Origin: a virus
Direction: 5' to 3' (one strand)
Length of the DNA: 41,393 bases
Virus record (IMG/VR): IMGVR_UViG_3300035670_000501
Span: 1 to 41,393 of that record
Below the pieces are notes generated by a model. It worked only from the letters and a program-made list of their open reading frames with translations. It made no database searches and was not told the origin of the DNA. Of this stretch, positions 8,123 to 17,318 are shown in pieces (within the stretch, counting starts at the first letter, position 1; each line of letters opens with the position of its first letter). A program made the position numbers and the translations under genes.

Positions 8123-8584
8123 TTAATCCTCTTTTGAGGTACCAAAATCACGTGTGAAAAATTTTCCTAAAATATTGTCGTTGAAATAAGATTCGGGGTA
8201 TTCTAAAACACCCATTGTAAACAAATATTTACATTCGTAGTAAGTTAACAATTTTTTATTATCAACTACTTTTAGAATTTCACGTTTAAATTCATCTTGT
8301 TTACCTTCTTTAATAAGTTCTTGAATGGGTTTAGCCGAACCAAAATATGTTTTCCAATCGCTTTCTTTTGAAACTACTTTAGTAGTAGGTTTGCGACCAG
8401 GTCCGGTTTGCTCCGCCAATTCTTTCTTCGTTAACTTGCGCTTTATATTGTGGTATAGCGATTTCTTACCAATGTACGCATGGTTGCTCGGTATATGAGT
8501 AGTTACGTATATAAAACCAAAAGCATCTTGAGGTAATTCCTCTATTGAGGTAACCTCTTTACCTTTATATAACCAATTTTTCAT
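8123..8584 (-). CDS. GIY-YIG-type endonuclease
   Basis: A 153-residue protein with a degenerate GIY-YIG nuclease signature: GFIY at 23-26 and YIGKK at 37-41, 10 residues apart. It also has WKTYFGS (78-83) and a candidate metal-binding Glu117 in YYECKYL. Stand-alone nucleases of this size occur in T4-like phages, some as homing endonucleases and some of unknown role. There is no obvious DNA-recognition domain beyond a basic stretch (KRKLTKKE). It sits between virion genes and the primase without its own clear promoter. It could be mobile or a recombination nuclease. Confidence 0.75.
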   Translation of the reverse strand: MKNWLYKGKEVTSIEELPQDAFGFIYVTTHIPSNHAYIGKKSLYHNIKRKLTKKELAEQTGPGRKPTTKVVSKESDWKTYFGSAKPIQELIKEGKQDEFKREILKVVDNKKLLTYYECKYLFTMGVLEYPESYFNDNILGKFFTRDFGTSKED

Positions 8585-8603
8585 AAATTTTAATTAATTT
8601 TAA

Positions 8604-9260
8604 TTATGCTGGTTTATAGTGGGCTGTAAACATTATAAATTCTGTTCCAGTACCACCACCTGTTTGAAATTCGATTTGTCCAGTACCAGCATTATATGAT
8701 CTTACACCTACACTATTAGCTGCTGCCCCAGGACCAAAAATAGTGGCATTTATAAATAATGAAGTTCCTATAACTTTTCCTTTTAAAGGATCACATACTG
8801 GGGTTTGGGCTATACCTCCAGCTGCTGTAAGAGAACCAGCAACTACTCCAAAAAGAACACCAATATATGCTGAACCGCTATTGGAGGTAAGAGCATTTAA
8901 ATATGTTGGGGTTGAAGTAGTTGAAGCAAATGAAGCTGTAACTGCACGAGATGCTGTAACGGTTAATGAATTTGTTGCTGCCGTATATTCTAAAAGAGAA
9001 GCAATTTTTGGAGGACGAGTTCCCTCTTGATCAACAAATGTTAAATAATGAGTACCACCACCTGTAATAGCTGTTGTAATATTAGAAGCTGAGGTTGCTG
9101 TAATTGCTGTTGTAGCAGAACCTGTTAAGCTTCCACTGATTGAAACATCATATACTCCGGTTGTACCGCCACCAGCTGTGAAAGCATCATATAATTGAAG
9201 AATATCATTTGATTCAACTATATTACCATTTACGACATTTGAAGAGTTTAAAGTTGCCAT
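8604..9260 (-). CDS. virion structural protein, fibre-like
   Basis: A 218-residue protein of low complexity, very rich in Thr, Ala, Ser and Gly with many short beta-prone repeats (for example TASRAVTASFAST). It has no signal peptide or catalytic motif. Composition and position, at the end of the block of baseplate and tail genes, suggest a fibre or decoration subunit exposed on the particle. The C-terminus (QIEFQTGGGTGTEFIMF) looks like a compact beta domain such as a trimerisation tip. The assignment is from composition and context only. Confidence 0.6.
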   Translation of the reverse strand: MATLNSSNVVNGNIVESNDILQLYDAFTAGGGTTGVYDVSISGSLTGSATTAITATSASNITTAITGGGTHYLTFVDQEGTRPPKIASLLEYTAATNSLTVTASRAVTASFASTTSTPTYLNALTSNSGSAYIGVLFGVVAGSLTAAGGIAQTPVCDPLKGKVIGTSLFINATIFGPGAAANSVGVRSYNAGTGQIEFQTGGGTGTEFIMFTAHYKPA

Positions 9261-9262
9261 AA

Positions 9263-10279
9263 TTATCTATCTATGTTTATAAGTATTGTAGTATCTGTTG
9301 TAGGTGAAATAGGAAGTGGTTGTGATAATTTTCCTATTGCTAATAAATTTTGGTATTCATCATACAATCCTACAGTAGTAACATAAGGACTAAAATATGA
9401 ACCAGTCACATTATTATTTAAATATTGTCCAGGAGTATAAAAAGTTCCTATTGAACTTGTAATAAATGTACTTCCGGAAGTTGATGATGGGTTCAATGTA
9501 AAATTGTATTCATTATCTCTTATAGTACATTGATATTGAGTTTCATATATTGTAAGAGAAGAAGAAAATGAACAAGTTACATTTGATGATGTAACAAATG
9601 CTTCTATAATAGATGTATTAATAGTCCCATATATACCACTACCATATGTTATATACCCATAACCATCAATTCCTGGGCTACTGTCGCTTGTTATTATAGC
9701 TAACCCATGAGGGTAAAATATTTGTCCACAAATTTCACCTGATGAAGAAAAAATTAGATTTCCTTGAGTATCATCATATATTGAACCACTTATACCAGAC
9801 CATGTAAATGAACCTGGTTGGATATAAGTTCCATATAATTTTGAAGGAACAGACATTACTCCAATTACAGCTCCTGAACCTGTAGGAAAATATTTTTCAA
9901 ATGTTAAAGTAGTTTGATTATAATTAAAATATCTTCCATCAGAAGTAGTAGCACCTACAAATACATTACCTTCAGTATTATTACCAGGAACTAAACTTTG
10001 AGTAACAGCAGGACTGCCGTAACTAGAACTTAAATAATTTGAATAATATAATTCTTGAATTGAACTATATACTAAAGTTTGGTATTGAGTAGATACTTGA
10101 CCTGTTGTAGGTGAAGTAGTAGGATTAAATAAAGTATCTGAAAGATTTGTTCCTAAAAATCTATCAATTCCAACATAAGAACCAGTTAAAGCTGCTGCTC
10201 CTTCATAGTAAAATCCTTTACTAACCTCAAATGGGGTTACTATTACATCTGATGCTAGAAATTGTTTGTATGCACCCAT
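9263..10279 (-). CDS. virion structural protein, paralogue of next upstream gene
   Basis: A 338-residue Ser/Thr/Gly/Tyr-rich beta protein. Its last 90 residues resemble the C-terminus of the 350-residue protein at 10285-11337. Both have an EYN(Y/F)..NPS start, a YVTTVGLYDEYQNLLAIGKL-like core and an (S/R)QPLP-type close, while the N-terminal parts differ. The shared tail is probably an attachment domain for the particle and the variable part an exposed module. It lies 5 bases after its paralogue in the block downstream of the late motif at 12028. It is a baseplate or tail-fibre protein by context. Confidence 0.65.
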   Translation of the reverse strand: MGAYKQFLASDVIVTPFEVSKGFYYEGAAALTGSYVGIDRFLGTNLSDTLFNPTTSPTTGQVSTQYQTLVYSSIQELYYSNYLSSSYGSPAVTQSLVPGNNTEGNVFVGATTSDGRYFNYNQTTLTFEKYFPTGSGAVIGVMSVPSKLYGTYIQPGSFTWSGISGSIYDDTQGNLIFSSSGEICGQIFYPHGLAIITSDSSPGIDGYGYITYGSGIYGTINTSIIEAFVTSSNVTCSFSSSLTIYETQYQCTIRDNEYNFTLNPSSTSGSTFITSSIGTFYTPGQYLNNNVTGSYFSPYVTTVGLYDEYQNLLAIGKLSQPLPISPTTDTTILINIDR

Positions 10280-10284
10280 TCATT

Positions 10285-11337
10285 TTAGAAATCTAGCTTA
10301 ACGCGAATTAATGCTTCTTTTGTAAAGTCTTTTGGTAAAGGTCTTGACAATTTAGCAACTGCTAATAGTTGATTTGTATCATTATATAACCCAATTGTTG
10401 TTATATAAGTTTGTGGATTGTTAATAAAGGAAGGATATAATACTTCACCTGTTGAACCTGAAATAAATGATGGATTTTCTGAATAATTATATTCTGAACT
10501 TCTAGGTCTTACAAATATAAAATCTGAAGTAATAGATTCTTGAGAATTGAGAGCAAAATCTGCAGAAGAACCCAGGTTTGCTAAAGATGAACTTAAAGAA
10601 GTAAATAAAGATTGATTAGGGGTAATATTAGGAGCTGAAGAAGCGGTTGCTGAACCACTATAAGTAAATGCAATACCTCCACTTACAGCAGGTGCTGATA
10701 ATGCTCTAGGATTTAATAAAATAGTTCCAATATCTGGGAGTAACCAACCATAAGATCCTGAATTTGCTGAAAATCCATCTGCTGTATTTCTTGATGTAAT
10801 CGGTGCTCTAGTTCCTGAGGATCCGGTGATTAATTGAAACACACGTCCTGCTTCGGTAAATTGAACAGAAGTTACATAATTACTATTATCTGTTAAAGTA
10901 ACAGCACCTCCTGAACCTGAAAGGGTTAATGAAAGGGATCCTAAAAATAAAGCGTCTTTATATCTAGCTCTTTCAAAAGTTAAAGCATAAAATTCAGAAG
11001 CAGTAATAGGACCAAAAGTAAAATTAGTATTTTCATCTCCAATTACTAAATCTTGCCATTGCCCATAAATTGTAGATGTAGGAGATAAACCATTTACAGC
11101 TGTATTATATACTAAACTTCCACTACCATCTGAGTTACCATAAGCAAGGGCAAATTGTACTGATTGGGTAGTTGCGGCATCAAATATATTAGTATAAAAA
11201 TCTCCTGTTGCGCCAGCTACTTGTGCAGATGATGTAAATACTGCTGTTAAGGTTGGTGTATTATTTGACCAAAGAGTAGATGAAATAGCATCTGTACTTA
11301 CTACAAAATCTGATGGGTCTAATCTATTAAATGACAT
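10285..11337 (-). CDS. virion structural protein with conserved C-terminal module
   Basis: A 350-residue beta-rich protein beginning MSFNRLDPSDFVVSTDAISS. The C-terminal 80 residues (EYNYSENPSF, TYITTIGLYND, LLAVAKLSRPLPKDF) form a module that I recognise from T4-like marine myovirus structural proteins, and which the neighbouring 338-residue protein repeats. The middle is a Ser/Gly/Thr-rich variable region. It probably forms part of the baseplate periphery or a short fibre. It follows the 220-residue structural gene by 10 bases. Confidence 0.7.
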   Translation of the reverse strand: MSFNRLDPSDFVVSTDAISSTLWSNNTPTLTAVFTSSAQVAGATGDFYTNIFDAATTQSVQFALAYGNSDGSGSLVYNTAVNGLSPTSTIYGQWQDLVIGDENTNFTFGPITASEFYALTFERARYKDALFLGSLSLTLSGSGGAVTLTDNSNYVTSVQFTEAGRVFQLITGSSGTRAPITSRNTADGFSANSGSYGWLLPDIGTILLNPRALSAPAVSGGIAFTYSGSATASSAPNITPNQSLFTSLSSSLANLGSSADFALNSQESITSDFIFVRPRSSEYNYSENPSFISGSTGEVLYPSFINNPQTYITTIGLYNDTNQLLAVAKLSRPLPKDFTKEALIRVKLDF

Positions 11338-11347
11338 ATTTTATGTT

Positions 11348-12010
11348 TTAAGATACTTTTGTTACTGTTACTGGGATTGTTAAACGAGCACCACTGTCTC
11401 TACCTTCTACAGTTAATGTAGCTTGTAATTGAGTATTTGTACCAAACAACGTATTTACTGTTGTGGCTCTCAAGTTAATTGTTGTACCAACTACTGTTTT
11501 AGATACTGAGGTACCTAATGTTGTTGTAGCGTTAGAAGCATTTAGTGCGGTTACAGCTGGTGTATTAATACCAACACCTTCAAATGTGCTAAATAATCTA
11601 ACATCCGAAATAGTTGCTGTGTAACCACTTGTTTCAAAAGTATTACCACCTAAATAATTTAATGTTTGAGGTGTAATTGCTAATGAAGCACCTTGTTTAA
11701 TTACAATTGCATTATATCCTAAATCAAGGATAGGCATTTTAGCAGTTCCACGAGGTAAAGTTACAAGTTTATATTTCATTACTTGTGTTGATTGTGGAAA
11801 TGCTTCTAATAAAGGCATATTCTCAATTGCTTGTCCATAATATGCAGAACCTGAGGGGTGGTTTGGATTATAAAGTGTATAATCAATTTCATCATCAGCT
11901 AGAGCAAATTGTGTAATTCTAAATTGACCATCATTTTGAGCTAATAATTGACGCCCGGTATCAGTTAATATAGCGTCTATTGTTACTACGGTATTATTTA
12001 AATATCCCAT
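11348..12010 (-). CDS. conserved T4-like phage structural protein
   Basis: A 220-residue protein. Its N-terminal 90 residues (MGYLNNTVVTIDAILTDTGR, DDEIDYTLYNPNHPSG, then KYKLVTLPRG) are a pattern I recognise as very conserved among T4-like myoviruses of marine bacteria, where it is annotated as a virion structural protein. The C-terminal half (about 125-220) is a Thr-rich immunoglobulin-like beta domain. An exact late-type motif lies 17 bases upstream, making it the first gene of the 12010-to-8604 unit. It is probably a baseplate or tail component. Confidence 0.75.
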   Translation of the reverse strand: MGYLNNTVVTIDAILTDTGRQLLAQNDGQFRITQFALADDEIDYTLYNPNHPSGSAYYGQAIENMPLLEAFPQSTQVMKYKLVTLPRGTAKMPILDLGYNAIVIKQGASLAITPQTLNYLGGNTFETSGYTATISDVRLFSTFEGVGINTPAVTALNASNATTTLGTSVSKTVVGTTINLRATTVNTLFGTNTQLQATLTVEGRDSGARLTIPVTVTKVS

Positions 12011-12027
12011 GTTTTTTATTGTTATAT

Positions 12028-12038
12028 GTTATAAATAT
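12028..12038 (-). promoter_or_regulatory. candidate late promoter motif
   Basis: An exact ATATTTATAAC on the minus strand in the gap between the 1627-residue gene and the structural gene starting at 12010. It ends 17 bases before that ATG and is well placed to drive four structural genes. Confidence 0.55.
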
Positions 12039-12058
12039 ATAGTTTTGTTGTTTTTTCA

Positions 12059-15000
12059 TTAAATATTCTTAAAGAATCCGGCAGATTGTGCTATTTCTAA
12101 TAAATTAGCACTATATTCAGGATTAAAATTTCCAGGTACTAATAATCCGTTAATATTCCCATTAGGTGTTATAAAAGATCCAGATGATAATAAAACTATA
12201 GTTTCATTAGGTTTTCCATATATATTTTGAAATGTATAAGGACCAATAGTTTGTTCATCAGGTTGAGCACCACTTGAAAATACCTGATATGTTTGGAAAC
12301 TTCCTGATGATACATTAGAACTTCCTGAAAAAGAATATTGGCGAATTGATACTGGAGTATCTTGAGATCCAGTACCTGAAGGAGTACCTAAATATCCTGA
12401 GTATATGTTTGAAGGAAATATAGAATTTAGTAAGGGAATATTGCTTGTTAATGGATTTACTTTATTATCTAAAATTCCAAATAAACTTGATGAAGGAATA
12501 ATGTTATTTGTGGGGTTTAAATCTATTGTATTTCCATTAACATCTATTAAAGTAGTAACGTGAACGGCTGATGCTAATGTAATTGATGATATTTGAGTAC
12601 CTGCAATATATAATTCATAAGCTAAAAATGAAGGACTTATATTATCAAAATAAGCAAACCAATTACAATAATTTTCAACGTTAGCTACATTTCCTATTGA
12701 ACTTCCTGAGCTCATTGGTTGATTAACAAATGATTGAAATATAGAACCTGTTGGAGATGTTGTTCTACTACCATTATATCTAGGATTTGCACTTCTAGCA
12801 ATTGTATAATTAGAAGCTGGGGTTGTTGAAGGTGTTGCACTTCCTGAACCTCTAGAAGCACTTATAATATTAACCCCATTTACTGCTGTGATTGAGTTTG
12901 AAGAAAAATCAACATCAAAAAACTCATCATTAGGTCTTGCAATAACAGCATTATTAATTATAGGATTATAAGCTGAATTATCAAATCCTGAGGTGTCATT
13001 TAAAAAAGGTGATAAGGTTACTATTTGATTATTAAGAAAACCATAAACTGTAATCCATCCTAATGTCCAAGGATAATATAAAGTAGTAGTTGCTAATGAA
13101 CCTCCTAAAAAAGTAATTTTACGAACTGTAGGAGATTGAGGTGAAATAGAAGAAATAGTACCATTTACATTTACAGTAATATCACCGGGAGATGGTCCAG
13201 GAGGATAGGTTTCAAATTGTACAGGAAATGCTATTTTATTTCCAGCATTTAAATTATTTAATGCTGTTTCTATACTAAGACCATTAAGATCTATTTCGTT
13301 TATATATAATTCATCTATGTACAGATAAAAATTAGACCCATCATATCCTGTTTGTAATTGCCAATACATTTCTCCAGGTCCTGGGTTGGTATTATTGGAT
13401 CCTGTAATATTGTATTTTAATAAAGTAGTAGAAGCTAATTTATAAGGATTATCAGGATTTAGATCTCCATCTTCTACTTGAATATAAGAACCACTTAATT
13501 CTCCATCATAAAATTCCATTTGTGTAGAATCTGTAAATGGTACTAAACCTAATGGGGTGGAATTAATACCATCCCAACTTTGAGTAATATTAACTACATT
13601 ATTACCTGTAAATTCCGATGATGTTAATCCAAATAAATCAGGCATTGTACCTCCTGTACTTCCACTAATGGTGTACATTTGGATAGGAGAACCTGTAATT
13701 TCTAGGTTTTGAAATACAAATGGAGTATCCCAAGCAGGATTAGCAGAAGATCCGCTTCCATAAAATGAAGTAGTTGTATAAGTATCGAGTTGTGGAACCG
13801 GGTATTTATTTCTTTCTAAAATATGTTGTTTAATTAATACTCCTGTTGTTACAGAACTTCTAACAGGAACATAATCTTTAACCATTTTAAATAAGGCATT
13901 ATCATAATATCTGATAAGTCTTATATAATCCCATAGATTATAATTGCTATAGTATTTATCAAAATAATCTTTACTTAAAGCATCTAATTCAGGATATGTT
14001 TCTGCTGAAGATGATACTAATCTAGGATCACCTATATAATCACCAATATTAAAATACCCAATTTGGGCATTAATGTCTTCATTAATTTCATTTTGAGGGG
14101 AAAATACTACCTCAACATACTTAATATCTTCTACATAAGAAGAACTATTATAACTATCTTGATCAATAGGAATAAATGGGGATAATACTGTATTAACTGG
14201 GAGATTTACTTCTTCAGATCCACTATAAGGTAGAGTAGTAGAAATATTTTTTATCTTTTTAGAAACAGTATTTCTCATTCCCGCAGGAATTTGATCTTGA
14301 AATATAAATTCTCTATTTACTGAAAAAGTTCCATTATTAATAGTAAAATTACTATCAGAAGCAAATGATTGAGTTATATAAGAACCTGTAATTTTAGGAT
14401 GAATTGATACAGATGATGTATATAGATCATTTCCTAAAGTACCTCTAAATATTAATTGATCATAAGCACCATTAATTCCTACTCCTTCTATAGAGTAAGG
14501 ATTCATAGTGTAATCATAAAAAGTTCCTGATGGTAATATTGTATTGTAATATCTTACTTCTTGGTAAGAACCACTAAAATTTACATAGCTTTTAGAACCT
14601 ATAGTTAAGGTACCATTTGCTCCAAAATATGCATTTGTTCCTGCTTCCCAAGCTGTTCCTGCTGCACTTGCTGTTGATGAACCTGTATAACCTATAATGA
14701 ATCCATCGTCTCCATTATATATTTTATTTGCCGCGTATAATACAAAATCCCCATCATCTCTAGTAACCATTACTGACCACCAACCACCATCGTAAAATGG
14801 TAAATATATACTTGCTGATACTGTTGGGGCCGCAATATAATTAGGAATAAATTTTAAAGTTGCATATTCATTAGAACCACTAGGAATTGATCCTGAATAG
14901 GAACCGCTTGAATATCCTGAACCTGTGTATTCTAATACAATAGCTGTGTCTCCAGTATTATCTAAATTCCATAAACTTTGAGAAGGTCGAATAATAGCTG

Positions 15001-16942
15001 AGTCTAGTCCTAGTGTTTTGAATCTAAATTGAAGAGTATTAGGAACATCACTTTCCGCTCCCCAAGTAGAATTAACTGACCAAGGAATATCTACAAAAGA
15101 ACCATCACTACCGTCAATATCTAATTTATAATTAAATTTATCTTGCCAATAATCCCAATCATTATTTCCTATTTTATTTTTACCACCAAATTCATTAATT
15201 TGAAGAATAGTATCAGGAATACCAAAAATATTAATTAATGAACGTAAACCAGCATTTGTACCTTTTTTCTTTAAAAGATAAGGTAAAGCATTATATATTT
15301 TTTTATAAGAAAGTCTTACAAAATCATCAATTGTAGGAATGTCTTCAGGATTTGACACTGAAGCTGTTACATAATTTGTAACTAATTGACTTCCTGTTGT
15401 CGGGTATAAAGCTCCATTAGCTGAAAGTCCAATTAATGAACTATATATATTTTCTAAAGTGTAAGTACTATCATATATTTTAGTACCTAAAGATTCTAAT
15501 ACAGTTGATACAACATCTTTAGATACACCTTGATATAAATTAGAATTTGCATCTAATTTAGCAGTTATTGCTTTAGTATATAACCAAATTTCATCAAAGA
15601 ATTGACCAATCATGTTTGTAAACAACATGTAATTAGTATTACTTGAATTAAATCTTATATATTCAGGAACAACATATTCTAAATTATTTTGATTATTTTC
15701 ATCATATCCAAAAGCAATTGCTGACTGGGTAGCATACCAATTTATAGCTTGAGTACTTGTTGGAGGATATAATACATAGGGCGCTTGAGCATTTGATTTA
15801 GGCCAAGCATACGATCCTGAAGTATAATATAAAAAGTATTCATATCCATCAAAACTAGTAATTGTTGTTTCAATTTCTTTTTCTAATAATAATTTACTAG
15901 AAGAAACAACAACAGATGCTGAGGTTGGACCTGTTATATTACTATATAATAAATCAAGCTGAGCTTGTGAAGATGAAATTTTAGTTACTTTTTCTTTGAA
16001 ATTATATAATCTTTGATATGCTGAAGAGAAAAATATAAAATCTTCATAATCAGTATAATCTACATTTATATCTATAGAAGATGCTGATATTTGATTCATT
16101 AATTGGAATAAAGATCCAGTTAATGGAGTCGAGGTAATACTATTATATGTTTGATATTGAGTTAAAGGACCTGTTTCATCTTTTATAGGAATGTTGTAAT
16201 TAGGTCCAGATATTCTAATAGTAGAATCTAAAATAGTTTCTTCTTGAATAAAATCTAATTGATATGCAACAGACTCTGCTTTTTTAAGTACAACAGAAAG
16301 TTCTGTTTTTAAACCAATACTTGTTGGTAAAGGTTCATACAATTTAACTAATAAAGAAGTTGTATTATTTTGAGGATTATATTCTAATGCTGAATTGACT
16401 CCAATAACATATATATTATTACCAAAATTTAAATAAAATTCATCAAGATAGCTACTATTTTCTACATTTTGTCTAAATTCAGTATATAATTCATAAGCTG
16501 AACCACTTAAAAATGTAGTATTTATTAAATCTGAGGTATCAAATAAAAGATTAGTATTAGAACTTAATCTTAATTCTGTTCTTGAAGGTGAAATTTCACT
16601 AATAAATAAAGGATTATCAATAGATCCAACTTGTGGTGAAATAAAATTATATATAGTTTTAACAATACCTGTATTATACCCAGCAGCAATTGCATCTTCT
16701 TCAGGAAATAGAACCATATCTATTATATTTCCAGAAGCATCAATAGATGATGGTTTATATGATCTTAAATCATTATTTGATAATAAAAGATTATCATTAA
16801 AATCATATACAAAATATTCAATTCTATCATTAACAGGATTAAATGAAGAAGTGATTGTAATATTTGGAATAATAGATACATCTTCAGGACTTATAGTCTG
16901 GAGGGTAAGTGTATTTGGATCTATGTTAGTAATATTAACCAT
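12059..16942 (-). CDS. very large tail/baseplate protein with LamG-like domain
   Basis: A 1627-residue protein, the largest in the window. The N-terminal 550 residues are mixed alpha/beta. A conserved junction near 560-600 (KKKGTNAGLRSLINIFGIP, then INEFGG) precedes a concanavalin/LamG-like jelly roll (about 620-830: SIYLPFYDGGWWSVMVTRDD, then SYQEVRYYN). The remainder is Ser/Gly/Thr-rich beta structure with many TGS and SGS turns. LamG domains bind glycans, so a receptor or cell-surface contact is plausible. Genetically it follows gp25, gp6 and two structural genes, where T4 has its long wedge proteins gp7 and gp8. It may be a functional equivalent or a large fibre. There is no signal peptide. 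Confidence 0.7.
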   Translation of the reverse strand: MVNITNIDPNTLTLQTISPEDVSIIPNITITSSFNPVNDRIEYFVYDFNDNLLLSNNDLRSYKPSSIDASGNIIDMVLFPEEDAIAAGYNTGIVKTIYNFISPQVGSIDNPLFISEISPSRTELRLSSNTNLLFDTSDLINTTFLSGSAYELYTEFRQNVENSSYLDEFYLNFGNNIYVIGVNSALEYNPQNNTTSLLVKLYEPLPTSIGLKTELSVVLKKAESVAYQLDFIQEETILDSTIRISGPNYNIPIKDETGPLTQYQTYNSITSTPLTGSLFQLMNQISASSIDINVDYTDYEDFIFFSSAYQRLYNFKEKVTKISSSQAQLDLLYSNITGPTSASVVVSSSKLLLEKEIETTITSFDGYEYFLYYTSGSYAWPKSNAQAPYVLYPPTSTQAINWYATQSAIAFGYDENNQNNLEYVVPEYIRFNSSNTNYMLFTNMIGQFFDEIWLYTKAITAKLDANSNLYQGVSKDVVSTVLESLGTKIYDSTYTLENIYSSLIGLSANGALYPTTGSQLVTNYVTASVSNPEDIPTIDDFVRLSYKKIYNALPYLLKKKGTNAGLRSLINIFGIPDTILQINEFGGKNKIGNNDWDYWQDKFNYKLDIDGSDGSFVDIPWSVNSTWGAESDVPNTLQFRFKTLGLDSAIIRPSQSLWNLDNTGDTAIVLEYTGSGYSSGSYSGSIPSGSNEYATLKFIPNYIAAPTVSASIYLPFYDGGWWSVMVTRDDGDFVLYAANKIYNGDDGFIIGYTGSSTASAAGTAWEAGTNAYFGANGTLTIGSKSYVNFSGSYQEVRYYNTILPSGTFYDYTMNPYSIEGVGINGAYDQLIFRGTLGNDLYTSSVSIHPKITGSYITQSFASDSNFTINNGTFSVNREFIFQDQIPAGMRNTVSKKIKNISTTLPYSGSEEVNLPVNTVLSPFIPIDQDSYNSSSYVEDIKYVEVVFSPQNEINEDINAQIGYFNIGDYIGDPRLVSSSAETYPELDALSKDYFDKYYSNYNLWDYIRLIRYYDNALFKMVKDYVPVRSSVTTGVLIKQHILERNKYPVPQLDTYTTTSFYGSGSSANPAWDTPFVFQNLEITGSPIQMYTISGSTGGTMPDLFGLTSSEFTGNNVVNITQSWDGINSTPLGLVPFTDSTQMEFYDGELSGSYIQVEDGDLNPDNPYKLASTTLLKYNITGSNNTNPGPGEMYWQLQTGYDGSNFYLYIDELYINEIDLNGLSIETALNNLNAGNKIAFPVQFETYPPGPSPGDITVNVNGTISSISPQSPTVRKITFLGGSLATTTLYYPWTLGWITVYGFLNNQIVTLSPFLNDTSGFDNSAYNPIINNAVIARPNDEFFDVDFSSNSITAVNGVNIISASRGSGSATPSTTPASNYTIARSANPRYNGSRTTSPTGSIFQSFVNQPMSSGSSIGNVANVENYCNWFAYFDNISPSFLAYELYIAGTQISSITLASAVHVTTLIDVNGNTIDLNPTNNIIPSSSLFGILDNKVNPLTSNIPLLNSIFPSNIYSGYLGTPSGTGSQDTPVSIRQYSFSGSSNVSSGSFQTYQVFSSGAQPDEQTIGPYTFQNIYGKPNETIVLLSSGSFITPNGNINGLLVPGNFNPEYSANLLEIAQSAGFFKNI

Positions 16943-17318
16943 TTAAATTTTGTAAAGTGTTTAAAGCGTCTTGCACTGTAAGAGAAGTACTTTGAGCTAA
17001 CTGTTGTTGAAGATCTAAGTTTTCTTCTCTAAGAGATGTAATCTCAGCAATTAAAGCGTCTACTATTTCATTTCCTCCAGCTTCAGATCCTATATATTCT
17101 TGACTAGTTATTACAAGGTATTGGTGAGAATTTGTATCTCCAAATTTAGGTATTTGATAAAATAAATCTTGATAAAATTGGAAGAATTCAACTACTGAGG
17201 GCAATGCTGATCCTGTTTGTGAAAACACAGAAGAAGTTAATTCAGTAAAAGTAGTATTAACAGTATTATCAAATGCTGTTTTATTAAATACTTGTTTATT
17301 TAAAGGGAAATTAGCCAT
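16935..17318 (-). CDS. small baseplate/tail-associated protein with coiled coil
   Basis: A 127-residue protein. An N-terminal segment (FPLNKQVFNKTAFDNTVN) and a Phe/Tyr-rich middle (VVEFFQFYQDLFYQIP) are followed by a C-terminal coiled coil (about 85-120: DALIAEITSLREENLDLQQQ). It overlaps the 1627-residue gene by 8 bases and the upstream 401-residue gene by 8 bases, which suggests translational coupling with both. It probably bridges or chaperones those proteins during baseplate assembly. No homologue is recognised with confidence. Confidence 0.6.
   Translation of the reverse strand: MANFPLNKQVFNKTAFDNTVNTTFTELTSSVFSQTGSALPSVVEFFQFYQDLFYQIPKFGDTNSHQYLVITSQEYIGSEAGGNEIVDALIAEITSLREENLDLQQQLAQSTSLTVQDALNTLQNLNG

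Noticed and set aside
8123-8584. Insertion sequence or transposon around the GIY-YIG gene
   Set aside because: No flanking inverted or direct repeats and no transposase are visible; the gene fits smoothly between its neighbours.
8743-9030. Plus-strand 95-codon frame
   Set aside because: It is antisense to the Thr/Ala-rich structural protein, whose repetitive codons naturally leave the opposite strand open.
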